DNA of 64,000 nt from Glutamicibacter sp. JC586 (GTDB lineage: Bacteria; Actinomycetota; Actinomycetes; Actinomycetales; Micrococcaceae), in the NCBI RefSeq assembly GCF_009805585.1, contig NZ_VHIN01000022.1:434001-498000 (forward strand), given 5' to 3'. The position numbers and the translations under genes are program-made. Shown here one piece after another: positions 26,039 to 34,970 of the stretch (its first letter is position 1; the number at the start of each line of letters is the position of its first letter). Under the pieces are notes generated by a model. That model ran no database searches and was not told the origin of the DNA. It worked only from the letters and a program-made list of their open reading frames with translations.

Positions 26039-28626
26039 GGTTTGCGGATCCTTCCGCCGGCAAGGCTCGTGCTGGCCCATTGCGCCAGCGCGGCACGATC
26101 AATCTTCGAATTATGACGAATATCCGTCGGCAGGGTCGGTACCACCAGCACGGCGGCAACCTCGGTGCCGGTGGCCGCCACGGCTTCCCGGATCTTGGCA
26201 GTCAAAACCGTACTCGCCGGGCCTGCCTTTCGGGCTGGCGGGATGGTCTCCATAACCACGACTGCGGCCTGGGTTCCTGCCGGTCCAACGCCTACCAACG
26301 CGGCACGACCGGCCCCAGCTACCGACTGCACTGCATTCTCGGCAGCTACCGGGGTAATGGCCCCGGTGGCGGTGCTCAAGACATGGATCAGACGGCCCTC
26401 AACCCAGAGCCGAGAGTTCTCATCGAGGTGTCCAACATCGCCGGTGCGGTGCCAGCCAGCAATCGAGCTGCTAGCACTTTCGGTGATCCACAAACGGTCG
26501 TAGCGATCCTTGACATGCGGTGCGCGGACCAAGATTTCACCGGTGACTCCAGGGGTGTACTGCGGTCGATCGCCGGCAACGCCCAAGGCGTCAATCGGTG
26601 CGATTGCGACCGTAGCACCGGCGACCGCTGTACCTACACAAACACCGTTACCGTTGCCGGCCTCTCGGATCCCGGCTAGATCAATATCCGTAACCGGAAG
26701 CGCCTCGGTCATCCCATAAGGGGTGTGTACCTGGGCATTGGGCACCAGATCTTGAACCTTTGCAAGCAGTGGCTCGGGAATTGGTGCCCCGGCGGAAAGC
26801 AACAGGGAAACCGCGGCCAACTTCTTACGTTGCGCGGTGTTCAGCTCCGAGGCGGTTTCCAGCACGTTGGCCAGGGCTGCAGGGGAGGCAAAAACGGCGG
26901 TGGCGTTGATCGCCGTAGCCGCTTCGGCTAAGGCTGAGGCCGTGAGCGTTCGTGGAGCTGTCACATCCATGTCTGGAGTGACTGAGGTGGCACCCAAGGC
27001 CGGACCTAGCAGAGCGAAGGGAGCGAATCCGGCAACTAGCCCGGAACCCGCTTTCAGATCGTAGGTCTCGCGCAGGGTATCGCGCATTGCAGCGAGCTGA
27101 CGGTGCGTGTAGACAGCACCCTTGGCTGGACCGGTGGAGCCGGATGTGAAAAGAATGGCTGCATCGGCATCCGGATCAGCAGCCACGAAGTTCGGGGCCG
27201 CGCCAGATTGTTGTTCGCCAATTTCCAGCAATTCTTCGAGGGTATGCGAGACACCGAGTAGCTTGCGCTTGGTGCTCGACAGGTTGCTGACCGCGATCTT
27301 GATACCTGGCCAGTTCAGCAAGCGCGCACCGCTCAGTGCACGATCGATGCCGATCAGGAAGCTAGGTCCAGCACCCTTGATGGCGCGACCCAGACCCTTG
27401 GTGCCCAAACCCGCATCGGCCACAACAATCACCGCACCCAAACGTAGGCACGCATAGATCAGCGAGGTCAGCTCGATACCCGGCGGAACCAGCAGGTTGA
27501 CCCGGTCCCCAGGCTTGACCCCGATGTGCTGTAGGCCGGCGGCGAGGAAGTTCACCCGTTGGCCTAACTGAGACCAGGAAAGGGTGCGCGGCGGATGGAT
27601 GTCGACGACCGCTGGGCTGTGATCGCTCACGCGCGAATCAAGTTCGGCGAGCATCGGCTGATAGTCGTTGGCGGACTGCGCACGCTCAGCTCCCGCGGCG
27701 TCGTCGCGATTAGCTAGCCACCGGAAGATCGGGGAAGCGATATCGCGGTCTTCGCCCACCAGGTGGCTGGCACCTTCAAAGCGGTGCACCTGAGCTTGGG
27801 GCAAACGCCAAATCAAATCGCGCAGGTAGCGATCTGAGAAGACCGGATCCTTAGGACCCCACAACATGAGTACCGGCACGCGCAGTGTACGAACGGCTTC
27901 CGAAATATCATTCAGTGCACCGCGGCTTGGGTGTGAATCATCAAAGGGGATATCGGCAACAAAGTTGGCCACACCATCGCGTGCTTCGGCGTTGGTATAA
28001 GGGGCCATGAACGCGTTGCGGATCTCGGGTGCCAATGCTGGTTGCGCCAGCGAGTGGGTGACCTTCAGGAAAGCTGGGGTTGTCTTAGTTCCCCAGCCAT
28101 GTACGGCTGGGTGGGAGGCAAGCTTGAGGGCGGAAGGCAGTTCAAAACCTGCCGGGTGGATCGCGGTGTTGGTCAATACGACGTTGGCCAATCGATCCTG
28201 GTGGGACACTGCCCAACCCAAGGAGATGATTCCGCCCCAGTCGTGACCAACGGTGGTGACGTTATCGCCAATTTCTAGAGCCTCGGCGAGATCCTCAAGG
28301 TCATTAACGCGGTCTGCTAAGCGACGGAACTTACCGGTGCGCTCGGAGAAACCCATATCTAACTGGTCTACCGCGACAATGCGCCACGCCAGGTTGTTTT
28401 CTGAAACGTGGTTGAGCAGGCTACGCCAGAGGTAGGACCAGGTGGGATTGCCATGAACGCATAGCAGCGTACCCACCGGAGTGATGCCACGTTCTGCCAG
28501 CTCGGCTGCGTTATCTAGTACGTGCCAGCGATAGGTGGCACCCTTGGAGCCGTCCACCTCAGATGTGGATGGAACATCGAGATACTTTGAGTAGATTTCC
28601 TTGACGCCGGGGAAAATCTCGGTCAC
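26035..28626 (-). CDS. oleBC: OleBC fusion: beta-lactone decarboxylase and beta-lactone synthetase
   Basis: 863 residues joining two enzymes that are separate in proteobacteria. Residues 1-305 are an alpha/beta hydrolase of the haloalkane dehalogenase type (OleB) with nucleophile Asp129 in VGHDWGG and the HGNPTWS oxyanion loop; OleB removes CO2 from the beta-lactone to give the cis-olefin. From about 320 on is an AMP-ligase-like OleC with P-loop LFTSGSTGPAKG (493-503), THPYGMTE-like VHTPYGMTEALP and the WHRTGDVG hinge; OleC closes the beta-hydroxyacid to a beta-lactone. The GTG start overlaps the oleA stop. The fusion is known from Micrococcus luteus and relatives. Confidence 0.93.
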   Translation of the reverse strand: MTEIFPGVKEIYSKYLDVPSTSEVDGSKGATYRWHVLDNAAELAERGITPVGTLLCVHGNPTWSYLWRSLLNHVSENNLAWRIVAVDQLDMGFSERTGKFRRLADRVNDLEDLAEALEIGDNVTTVGHDWGGIISLGWAVSHQDRLANVVLTNTAIHPAGFELPSALKLASHPAVHGWGTKTTPAFLKVTHSLAQPALAPEIRNAFMAPYTNAEARDGVANFVADIPFDDSHPSRGALNDISEAVRTLRVPVLMLWGPKDPVFSDRYLRDLIWRLPQAQVHRFEGASHLVGEDRDIASPIFRWLANRDDAAGAERAQSANDYQPMLAELDSRVSDHSPAVVDIHPPRTLSWSQLGQRVNFLAAGLQHIGVKPGDRVNLLVPPGIELTSLIYACLRLGAVIVVADAGLGTKGLGRAIKGAGPSFLIGIDRALSGARLLNWPGIKIAVSNLSSTKRKLLGVSHTLEELLEIGEQQSGAAPNFVAADPDADAAILFTSGSTGPAKGAVYTHRQLAAMRDTLRETYDLKAGSGLVAGFAPFALLGPALGATSVTPDMDVTAPRTLTASALAEAATAINATAVFASPAALANVLETASELNTAQRKKLAAVSLLLSAGAPIPEPLLAKVQDLVPNAQVHTPYGMTEALPVTDIDLAGIREAGNGNGVCVGTAVAGATVAIAPIDALGVAGDRPQYTPGVTGEILVRAPHVKDRYDRLWITESASSSIAGWHRTGDVGHLDENSRLWVEGRLIHVLSTATGAITPVAAENAVQSVAGAGRAALVGVGPAGTQAAVVVMETIPPARKAGPASTVLTAKIREAVAATGTEVAAVLVVPTLPTDIRHNSKIDRAALAQWASTSLAGGRIRKP

Positions 28627-29648
28627 CAGACAATCTCCATCATCGCGGTATTAAGTCCCGAGCCTACGCCCATGCACAACACACGGTCGCCGGACTTCAG
28701 CGTTTCAGCTTCTTGCGACAAAGTCATTGGTAGGGAGGCAGGACCCACGTTGCCCCACTTGGAGAAGGTGATGGGCACACGGTCTTTGACCAGCCCGACA
28801 GCCTTGATAATTGCGCTGGTGTAGGACTTGGAGACCTGGTGGGTGACGTAACGGTCCATTGACTTCCATTCCCAGCCGGTGCGGTGGGCTTCGTCCCAGG
28901 CATCCACAACCAGGTCCAGGCCGTTATCCAGTAGGCCCTTGGTGTCGGTGAACATGCCATCGGGTCCGCCCACACACAGTTCGTGGTGTTCGGTGCCGGC
29001 ACGCGAGACTCCGCCAACAATGCGGTGCGCATCTGGGTGTGCGTCCGCTGGGCCGATTACGGCCGCTGCTGCGCCTGAGCCCAAGGTCAAGGTAGCAAAT
29101 TCTCGCATGTAGTCTTCGCGGGTGGAGCCTTCAGCGTTCAATCGCTCGAAGGTGGTCTCCTGTGTGGCCTTGGCATCTTCGCCGGCGACAATCAGGGCGT
29201 ACTTGATCTGACCGGAATCGATCATATTTGCGGCTAGGCTCATGCCGTTAACAAAACCGAGGCAGGCGTTGGCCACGTCGAAGTTCATTGCCGAAGACGG
29301 CAGTCCGAGGCCGTTGTGAACCTTGGAGGCAACCGATGGCTCAAGGTTGCGGCGAGTCACCGACGTATTAATAAGCAGACCGATTTCGCTGGCATCAACG
29401 CCAGCTTCTTTTAATGCCTTTTTACCGGCAACGATAGCGGCATCGTCAAATTCCATGCCTTTAGACCACCAGCGTCGTTCTTTGACGCCGGACACTCGTT
29501 CGAGCAGTTTCTTGGACAACCGCAAACGTTTCAAACTTGGAGCCAGCCGCTCATCAAATTCGGATGAGGTCACCACCTCGGGCGCGAGAACACTGTTCAC
29601 TGATAAGAGCGCAACGTTGTGGTGTTTAAAGGTGGCATTGCCGTTCAA
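28623..29648 (-). CDS. oleA: Acyl-CoA condensing enzyme OleA (KAS III-like thiolase)
   Basis: 341 residues. Head-to-head Claisen condensation of two fatty acyl-CoAs to a beta-ketoacid, the first step of long-chain olefin synthesis. The nucleophile Cys129 is in FDVANACLGF; KWGNVGPASLP carries the active-site Asn and VTHQVSKSY the His. Start is TTG 29648 (Met-Asn-Gly-Asn-Ala-Thr-Phe), 8 bases after GAAGG. First gene of a tightly overlapping operon (4-base overlaps to oleBC and on to oleD). Confidence 0.93.
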   Translation of the reverse strand: MNGNATFKHHNVALLSVNSVLAPEVVTSSEFDERLAPSLKRLRLSKKLLERVSGVKERRWWSKGMEFDDAAIVAGKKALKEAGVDASEIGLLINTSVTRRNLEPSVASKVHNGLGLPSSAMNFDVANACLGFVNGMSLAANMIDSGQIKYALIVAGEDAKATQETTFERLNAEGSTREDYMREFATLTLGSGAAAAVIGPADAHPDAHRIVGGVSRAGTEHHELCVGGPDGMFTDTKGLLDNGLDLVVDAWDEAHRTGWEWKSMDRYVTHQVSKSYTSAIIKAVGLVKDRVPITFSKWGNVGPASLPMTLSQEAETLKSGDRVLCMGVGSGLNTAMMEIVW

Positions 29649-30161
29649 AGTGTTGCCTTCGTTTCTGCTGGACTATCTGTGTGGTGCGTGCTGCGATGAA
29701 ACGCATTTACCAACGGGCAGGTTCTGCCGAAGATAAGTTTGTACTCCTAGATTATTCCCTGCCCAGCCATTCGATGAACTTGGCAGGCCAATTTCAGCCG
29801 AGGGCTGGAAATGGGAATAACGCAGACACCCTTGATCCTACAGAGTTGACCTTTGAGATTCATGGAAAGATCTTCATCTCACACTTTTGTTTTGAGCAAA
29901 TCGTGGCATTTGAGAATTGACCGGAACAGCATTCGTGTTGAGCCAACTGTCAATCTCTTAGTTCAGAACTAAGGATCGACAACTACTTTGGTGATGTGTG
30001 GCTGTTGGGTGGCCGACCGCGCGTTATGCCAAAGCTGGCACCGCGAGAATCTCGAAGACCTGTTTCTGTGCTGGCTCAATCACGGTAAATTGGCTCTTTG
30101 GTTTTCAATGGCTGCACTCTTTGGTTAGTTAGATAAGCAAAGAATGTGAAAAAGTATTGTT
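29649..30161. other. Intergenic region between oleA and the LacI regulator gene
   Basis: 513 bases with divergent genes on both sides. Open frames here (for example plus-strand 29681-29920) show no signal, domain or ribosome binding site and are probably chance. The only ordered element I see is the palindrome at 29957-29973. The region must hold the promoters of oleA and the LacI gene, but I cannot place them with confidence. Confidence 0.4.
29957..29973. promoter_or_regulatory. 17-bp palindrome, possible operator
   Basis: CTTAGTTC - A - GAACTAAG is a perfect 8-bp inverted repeat with one central base, about 310 bases upstream of oleA and 190 bases upstream of the LacI-family gene. The odd centre and lack of CG in the middle are unlike the CAAAACGTTTTG operators further right, so a different regulator would be expected. 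Confidence 0.35.
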
Positions 30162-31196
30162 ATGAATAAGAAGGTTCGGGCCTCTGCCCGAGTGGGGATC
30201 CGCGATGTCGCTGCGGCCGCGGGCGTATCACCAACAACGGTCTCGCACGCCTTGAGCGGAGCTCGTGCGATCAACCCAGAAACACGTACTCGTGTATTGG
30301 CGACGGCCGAAAAATTGGGTTACTCACCGGACCTTCGCGCGCGTGGAATGCGTAGTTCGAGAACGTTCACGGTCGGATTGCTCAGCGATACTATCGCCGT
30401 CACACCGTATGCAGGGCAACTCATTAGCGGTGCGCAAGACGCTGCAGCCTTACACCAAAGCGTGGTTCTTGCTTTGGATTCTACCGGTGATAAACAGCGA
30501 GAATTATTGGGGATCCGAACCCTCATGGATCACCGTGTTGATGGTCTGATTTATGCTCGGATGTGGCACCAAGAAGTGCAGATTCCTCCAGAGCTCACGA
30601 GCGTACCTGTTGTGGTGGCTAATGCTTCCAGTACAAATACGGGTCATTCTTCGGTGGTTCCGGATGAGCATCGGATCGGTGTGGATGCGACGAATCACTT
30701 GATCAGCTTTGGCCATAAAAAGATCGGATTTGCCACGGTAGCAACCCGAGTTCCTGCAGCGCTGGGCCGTGAGCGTGGCTTTCGGCAAGCGTTGGCTGAC
30801 GCTAGCATCGATGTGAACGAATCCTGGATTGCCGCGAAGTCTACCGGCGCCAAGGGAGGACGCGAAGCAGGGAGAGCCTTGCTAGAGCGTGAAGACCGTC
30901 CCACCGCAATCTTCTGCTTCAATGATGAAATGGCCATGGGTGTTTATCAGGTAGCGGCAGATCTGGGACTGAGCATTCCTGATGACCTATCTGTCATTGG
31001 AGTCGATGATCTCCAACTCATCACCCAAGCCCTGCTACCCACTCTCAGTACTGTAGCCTTGCCCCACTATGAGATGGGGCATTGGGCGGTATCCCAACTT
31101 TTCGCTGAAATCTCCGGTGATCGAACGGCCAATGACTCGGAGCTGTTGCGTTGCCAGTTGGTGCAACGTGACTCCGTTGCAGTGCCCAAGGAATAA
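30162..31196 (+). CDS. LacI-family transcriptional regulator of the fructan genes
   Basis: 344 residues. N-terminal HTH IRDVAAAAGVSPTTVSHALSG with hinge helix LGYSPDLRARGMR, then a periplasmic-binding-protein-like sugar-sensing domain ending FNDEMAMGVYQVAADLGL and DDLSVIGVDDLQL. LacI proteins bind palindromes with a central CG; two identical CAAAACGTTTTG sites lie 1.8 kb away between the fructanase and levansucrase genes, with the fructanase gene in between, and are the obvious targets. Effector is probably sucrose, fructose or a fructo-oligosaccharide. Confidence 0.9.
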   Translation: MNKKVRASARVGIRDVAAAAGVSPTTVSHALSGARAINPETRTRVLATAEKLGYSPDLRARGMRSSRTFTVGLLSDTIAVTPYAGQLISGAQDAAALHQSVVLALDSTGDKQRELLGIRTLMDHRVDGLIYARMWHQEVQIPPELTSVPVVVANASSTNTGHSSVVPDEHRIGVDATNHLISFGHKKIGFATVATRVPAALGRERGFRQALADASIDVNESWIAAKSTGAKGGREAGRALLEREDRPTAIFCFNDEMAMGVYQVAADLGLSIPDDLSVIGVDDLQLITQALLPTLSTVALPHYEMGHWAVSQLFAEISGDRTANDSELLRCQLVQRDSVAVPKE

Positions 31197-31221
31197 TGTC
31201 TAACGCGGTCTGTACCGGGAA

Positions 31222-32853
31222 CTATTTCTCAATAGTCTCTGCCACTGCCATAGGGGCCACACTGGAACTGCGCAGATCAGTAGTCCCGCCCAAGGACTTT
31301 AGGTTTAACTCATGCTTGCCCGGCGATAGGAAAGTTACTGAACTCAATGTAGTTCGGCCATCCTGAGCGAAAACTTCCACTGAGGTGGTATCAACCACGA
31401 TATCCAAGCTCACAGATCCATTTTCGCTGGGCAGGTGCTCGGTGCGAATTTGGCGGTAGGCCTCGGGCATGGTTGAGGCGACCTTGTCATTGTCCCGGTT
31501 GAGGAACAGAGTTTGGTCTTTGAAGCTATAGCCGACGGTCACCGATGATCCATCGGTGTCTTTGATCTGAAGTTGAGACTCATCGGTAGGGGAGTCTTCG
31601 TCTTGAGCGAGGTCAATCTGGACTCGGTACGAATCCGTTGTAGTTTGACCCAGCGAAGCGCTCTGGTCCTTGGAAACATTTTGCGCTTCGCCCTGGACTG
31701 GGTCTCCAGAAAGCTCGTTTACAGCGTCGATTGGTTCGGAAAATAGGGTTGGCTTTCCCGAAACATCACGCAAGGACAGCTGACGGACAGTGGACATGGA
31801 TCCACCCGACCAATCGCTGAGTGGGAGGTCGCCAGCATAGGCCCAGTTGTTCATCCAACCCAGAGCGTAGCGATGCGCCAGAGGAGTTTCCGCGTTCGGG
31901 TCATCCCAGGTCACTGCACCGTAGAAGTCAGACCCGGCATCGAGCCATTGTGGCTCTGCCTCGGTAGGGAAGAAAGTCTTGCCGTCAAAATCGCCGGTCC
32001 AATAGGTGTATCCGGTGGTGCGACCTGAGCTTTCGCCATTGGCACTAATGCCAAGGACCCAAGTGGTACGTTCTGGGTCTCCGTCTACTGACATTTGGAA
32101 GAAGTCGGGACATTCGACAGTGCCTAGGTTCGGAGCGTCAAAACCGGATTGGTAACTCCAAGACTTCAGATCCTTAGAAGTGTAGAAACCTATCTTGTTG
32201 CCTTCGGCCAACAGCATGAGCCAGTGCTTGCGTTCTTTGTCCCAGACAACCTTTGGATCTCGCCAAGCCTCGACGCCGGGGTTATCCATGACTGGGTTGC
32301 CTTCGTAAGAAGTGAAGGAATAGCCGCCGTCGGTTGAGTAGAACAACGATTGACGCTGTACACCGTCAACTTGCTGAGTGACTAATGAGACGACGGCATT
32401 CTTACCGAATCCCGCAGTGTTCTCGGTGTCGACTACCGCGCTGCCTGTCCAGATGTCGCCCAAGCCGTTTTTGTATTTTTCGATGGCAACACCTTCGTCT
32501 TTCCAATGAACTAGGTCAGTGGAGGTGACGTGGTACCACTCAGTACCGTTGCCGTCCGGGTAATCAGCGTTGTAGAGGTAATAGAAGTGCCACACGCCAT
32601 CAAGGAAGAACGGGCGTTGCGGATCGTTCATCCAGTTCTGATCGGGGGTGAGGTGATTAGCTGGTCGGTATTCTGACCAGTTCTCAGGGCGCTGGAATTG
32701 CTCGGCAACCTGGCCGTCTTGTGGGCTGTCGGTAGCGGTAGCCTGAGGTTCTGGGCGCAAGGAGTTCCATGAGATTAGGCCGAATATGACTAGGACGCAG
32801 ACGACGGCCGTAGTAACTATAACTTTGGCCTTTGTGGTCTTTGGTTGTGTCAT
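31222..32853 (-). CDS. Extracellular GH32 fructan hydrolase (levanase/fructosidase)
   Basis: 543 residues from ATG 32853, the Met that follows AAGGAAAG; open frame upstream to 32961 lacks a start signal. One N-terminal membrane helix (about 9-30) acts as signal anchor. The catalytic five-bladed propeller has nucleophile Asp77 in WMNDPQ, Asp199 in WRDP and acid/base Glu247 in ECPD, followed by a C-terminal beta-sandwich with LDIVVDTTSVEVFAQDG. Cleaves fructose from levan or inulin. Divergent from the GH68 gene; the operator at 32979-32990 sits inside its promoter. No domain tells levan from inulin preference. Confidence 0.92.
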   Translation of the reverse strand: MTQPKTTKAKVIVTTAVVCVLVIFGLISWNSLRPEPQATATDSPQDGQVAEQFQRPENWSEYRPANHLTPDQNWMNDPQRPFFLDGVWHFYYLYNADYPDGNGTEWYHVTSTDLVHWKDEGVAIEKYKNGLGDIWTGSAVVDTENTAGFGKNAVVSLVTQQVDGVQRQSLFYSTDGGYSFTSYEGNPVMDNPGVEAWRDPKVVWDKERKHWLMLLAEGNKIGFYTSKDLKSWSYQSGFDAPNLGTVECPDFFQMSVDGDPERTTWVLGISANGESSGRTTGYTYWTGDFDGKTFFPTEAEPQWLDAGSDFYGAVTWDDPNAETPLAHRYALGWMNNWAYAGDLPLSDWSGGSMSTVRQLSLRDVSGKPTLFSEPIDAVNELSGDPVQGEAQNVSKDQSASLGQTTTDSYRVQIDLAQDEDSPTDESQLQIKDTDGSSVTVGYSFKDQTLFLNRDNDKVASTMPEAYRQIRTEHLPSENGSVSLDIVVDTTSVEVFAQDGRTTLSSVTFLSPGKHELNLKSLGGTTDLRSSSVAPMAVAETIEK

Positions 32854-32963
32854 CGGTCTTTCCTTCATGTCGTTGCAAACGCCAGAGAAAAGCGACGGCG
32901 CGAGTACGTCGTCGCAAAAAATTTGGGGGAGAGATCGTGAGTCACTACGAGTGACAGTCAACT

Positions 32964-32993
32964 ACGCTAGCGAACAACCAAAACGTTTTGCAA
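32964..32993 (-). promoter_or_regulatory. Promoter of the GH32 gene
   Basis: On the minus strand TTGCAA (32993-32988), 18 bases, TAGCGT (32969-32964). The palindromic operator 32979-32990 lies in the spacer and touches the -35 box, so a bound repressor would block RNA polymerase. Confidence 0.55.
32979..32990. promoter_or_regulatory. LacI-type operator O1
   Basis: Perfect 12-bp palindrome CAAAACGTTTTG with a central CG, the hallmark of LacI-family operators. Identical to O2, 66 bases away centre to centre. Confidence 0.82.
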
Positions 32994-33044
32994 ACAATGT
33001 GACGAGGCTTTCATAAAGACTCCTAAATAATGTGATCCTGCTTC

Positions 33045-33056
33045 CAAAACGTTTTG
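33045..33056. promoter_or_regulatory. LacI-type operator O2
   Basis: Second perfect copy of CAAAACGTTTTG, ending 6 bases upstream of the -35 box of the GH68 promoter. Spacing from O1 is close to six helical turns, which would allow one repressor tetramer to bridge both sites. Confidence 0.82.
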
Positions 33057-33062
33057 AACTGA

Positions 33063-33091
33063 TTGACTTCAGCTATGTGATTCCTTAGATT
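33063..33091 (+). promoter_or_regulatory. Promoter of the GH68 levansucrase gene
   Basis: TTGACT (33063-33068), 17 bases, TAGATT (33086-33091): a near-consensus housekeeping promoter about 70 bases before GTG 33163, directly next to operator O2. Confidence 0.65.
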
Positions 33092-33162
33092 CGTCTGTGG
33101 AGAGAGCGTGTGTCGCAGCCCGAGCGATTGTCCGATTCCATATCGAACGAAGGCAAACAATC

Positions 33163-34734
33163 GTGAACAAGCAACGCACCAAACGCGGCATTCTTGTCGC
33201 TGCGCTGAGCATTTCAGCGCTGGGAGCATCCTTGGTTTCAACGCCAGCAATGGCAGCAACCGAGCCAGTGCCAGGGTTCCCTGCACCAACTGAGCACACT
33301 CAAAAGGCCTACAGCCCAACCGAGAATTTCACTTCTCGTTGGACCCGTGCCGATGCTAAGCAGATCAAGGCCATGTCCGATCCAGATGCTGGATCTCGTG
33401 AGAACTCCCTTCCTTCGGAGTACACCATGCCAACGGTTCCTCAGGACTTCCCTGACATGAGCAACGAAAAGGTTTGGGTCTGGGACACTTGGCCACTGAC
33501 CGACGAGAATGCCAATCAGTACAGCGTTAACGGGCAAGAGATTATCTTCTCGCTGGTTGCCGACCGCAAGCTCGGTTTTGATGAGCGCCACCAGTACGCT
33601 CGCATCGGTTACTTCTACCGCCCGGCCGGCATCCCAGCTGACGAGCGTCCAAAGGACGGTGGCTGGACCTACGGTGGACAGGTCTTCGATGAAGGCGTTA
33701 CCGGCAAGATCTTTGAAGATCAGTCCTACAGCCACCAGACCCAGTGGTCTGGCTCGGCACGTGTAACCAAGAATGGCGAAATCAAGCTGTTCTTCACCGA
33801 TGTTGCCTTCTACCGCGACAAGGACGGTAAGGACATCAAGCCTTACGACCCACGTATCGCCTTGAGCGTTGGTCACGTTCACTCCAACAAGAAGGGAGTG
33901 AAACTCACCGGCTTCAAGAAGGTCAAGCAGCTACTCAAAGCAGACGGTAAGTACTACCAGACTGCTGAGCAGAACCAGTACTTCAACTTCCGTGACCCGT
34001 TCACTTTTGAAGACCCTGCACACCCGGGTGAGACCTACATGGTCTTCGAAGGCAACACCGCACAGAACCGTGATTCGGCAAAGTGCGACGCTGACGACCT
34101 TGGCTACAACAAGGGCGAGACCAATGGTGAAACCGTTGACGAAGTGAACAAGTCCGGTGCAACCTACCAGATTGGTAACGTTGGCTTGGCCCGTGCCAAG
34201 AACAAGGATCTGACAAAGTGGGAGTTCTTGCCACCAATCCTGTCCGCTAACTGCGTCACCGACCAGACCGAGCGCCCACAGATCTACATGCAGGATGGCA
34301 AGTACTACCTGTTCACCATTAGCCACCGCTCCACCTTTGCCGCTGGCATCGACGGACCAGAAGGCGTTTACGGCTTCGTTGGTAACGGCATCCGCAGTGA
34401 CTACCAGCCACTGAACCGTGGCTCGGGTCTTGCGCTGGGTAGCCCATCGAACCTGAACTTTGCAGCAGGTAGCCCATTCGCTCCTGACTACAACCAGCAC
34501 CCAGGTCAGTTCCAGGCATACTCGCACTACGTCATGCCTGGCGGTCTGGTGCAGTCCTTCATCGATACCATCGGAACCAAGGACAACTTCGTTCGTGGTG
34601 GTACTTTGGGCCCAACCGTGAAGTTGAACATTAAGGGTGATTCCGCCACCGTTGACTACAACTACGGCGACAATGGCCTTGGCGGCTGGGCAGATATTCC
34701 TGCCAACCGCGAGCTGAAGAACAAAAAGAAGTAG
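33163..34734 (+). CDS. Secreted GH68 levansucrase/fructosyltransferase
   Basis: 523 residues from GTG 33163 (GAAGG upstream), which starts a classic signal peptide cleaved after about AMA at residue 31. Makes fructan from sucrose outside the cell. GH68 triad: nucleophile Asp108 in WVWDTWPL, transition-state stabiliser Asp278 in NFRDPF and acid/base Glu370 in TERPQIY. The open frame upstream to 33097 lacks a start signal. Codons are strongly biased towards C-ending forms, suggesting high expression. Product (levan or inulin) cannot be decided. With GH32 it allows both building and breaking down of a fructan store or matrix. Confidence 0.93.
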   Translation: MNKQRTKRGILVAALSISALGASLVSTPAMAATEPVPGFPAPTEHTQKAYSPTENFTSRWTRADAKQIKAMSDPDAGSRENSLPSEYTMPTVPQDFPDMSNEKVWVWDTWPLTDENANQYSVNGQEIIFSLVADRKLGFDERHQYARIGYFYRPAGIPADERPKDGGWTYGGQVFDEGVTGKIFEDQSYSHQTQWSGSARVTKNGEIKLFFTDVAFYRDKDGKDIKPYDPRIALSVGHVHSNKKGVKLTGFKKVKQLLKADGKYYQTAEQNQYFNFRDPFTFEDPAHPGETYMVFEGNTAQNRDSAKCDADDLGYNKGETNGETVDEVNKSGATYQIGNVGLARAKNKDLTKWEFLPPILSANCVTDQTERPQIYMQDGKYYLFTISHRSTFAAGIDGPEGVYGFVGNGIRSDYQPLNRGSGLALGSPSNLNFAAGSPFAPDYNQHPGQFQAYSHYVMPGGLVQSFIDTIGTKDNFVRGGTLGPTVKLNIKGDSATVDYNYGDNGLGGWADIPANRELKNKKK

Positions 34735-34803
34735 TTCCATAGCGTGAGCTATGGACGGTGCGTCGTTTCTTATTTGTAGATAGACACGCACGAGTCAAAA
34801 TAT

Positions 34804-34846
34804 CAACAATCGCTGCGTCAACCATCGGTTGACGCAGCGATTGTTG
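34804..34846 (+). terminator. Terminator of the levansucrase gene
   Basis: 19-bp perfect arms (34804-34822 and 34828-34846) around CATCG, followed by GTTTAT. About 70 bases after the stop codon. Confidence 0.8.
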
Positions 34847-34861
34847 GTTTATGGAAAATCT

Positions 34862-34887
34862 AACGTTCGGTCTATGGCCCGAACGTT
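34862..34887. repeat. Inverted repeat between two terminators
   Basis: AACGTTCGG (34862-34870) and CCGAACGTT (34879-34887) with an 8-base spacer; each arm contains the palindrome AACGTT. It lies between the two convergent terminators. Function unknown. Confidence 0.5.
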
Positions 34888-34905
34888 CGTTGAAATTAAA
34901 CACCT

Positions 34906-34943
34906 GTGGGGTGGCATCAATCTTAGTATTGATGCCACCCCAC
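34906..34943 (-). terminator. Terminator of the surface protein gene
   Basis: 16-bp perfect arms GTGGGGTGGCATCAAT (34906-34921) and its complement (34928-34943). On the minus strand it is followed by CAGGTGTTTAATTTC. 27 bases beyond the stop codon. Confidence 0.8.
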
Positions 34944-34970
34944 GTTTAGTGCTTTCTATTCCTTTGGGCG

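Noticed and set aside
29681-29920. 79-codon plus-strand frame upstream of the LacI gene
   Set aside because: No ribosome binding site, promoter, signal or domain; composition looks like non-coding sequence.
33931-34791. 286-codon minus-strand open frame inside the levansucrase gene
   Set aside because: Antisense of GH68 with intact catalytic residues on the other strand.
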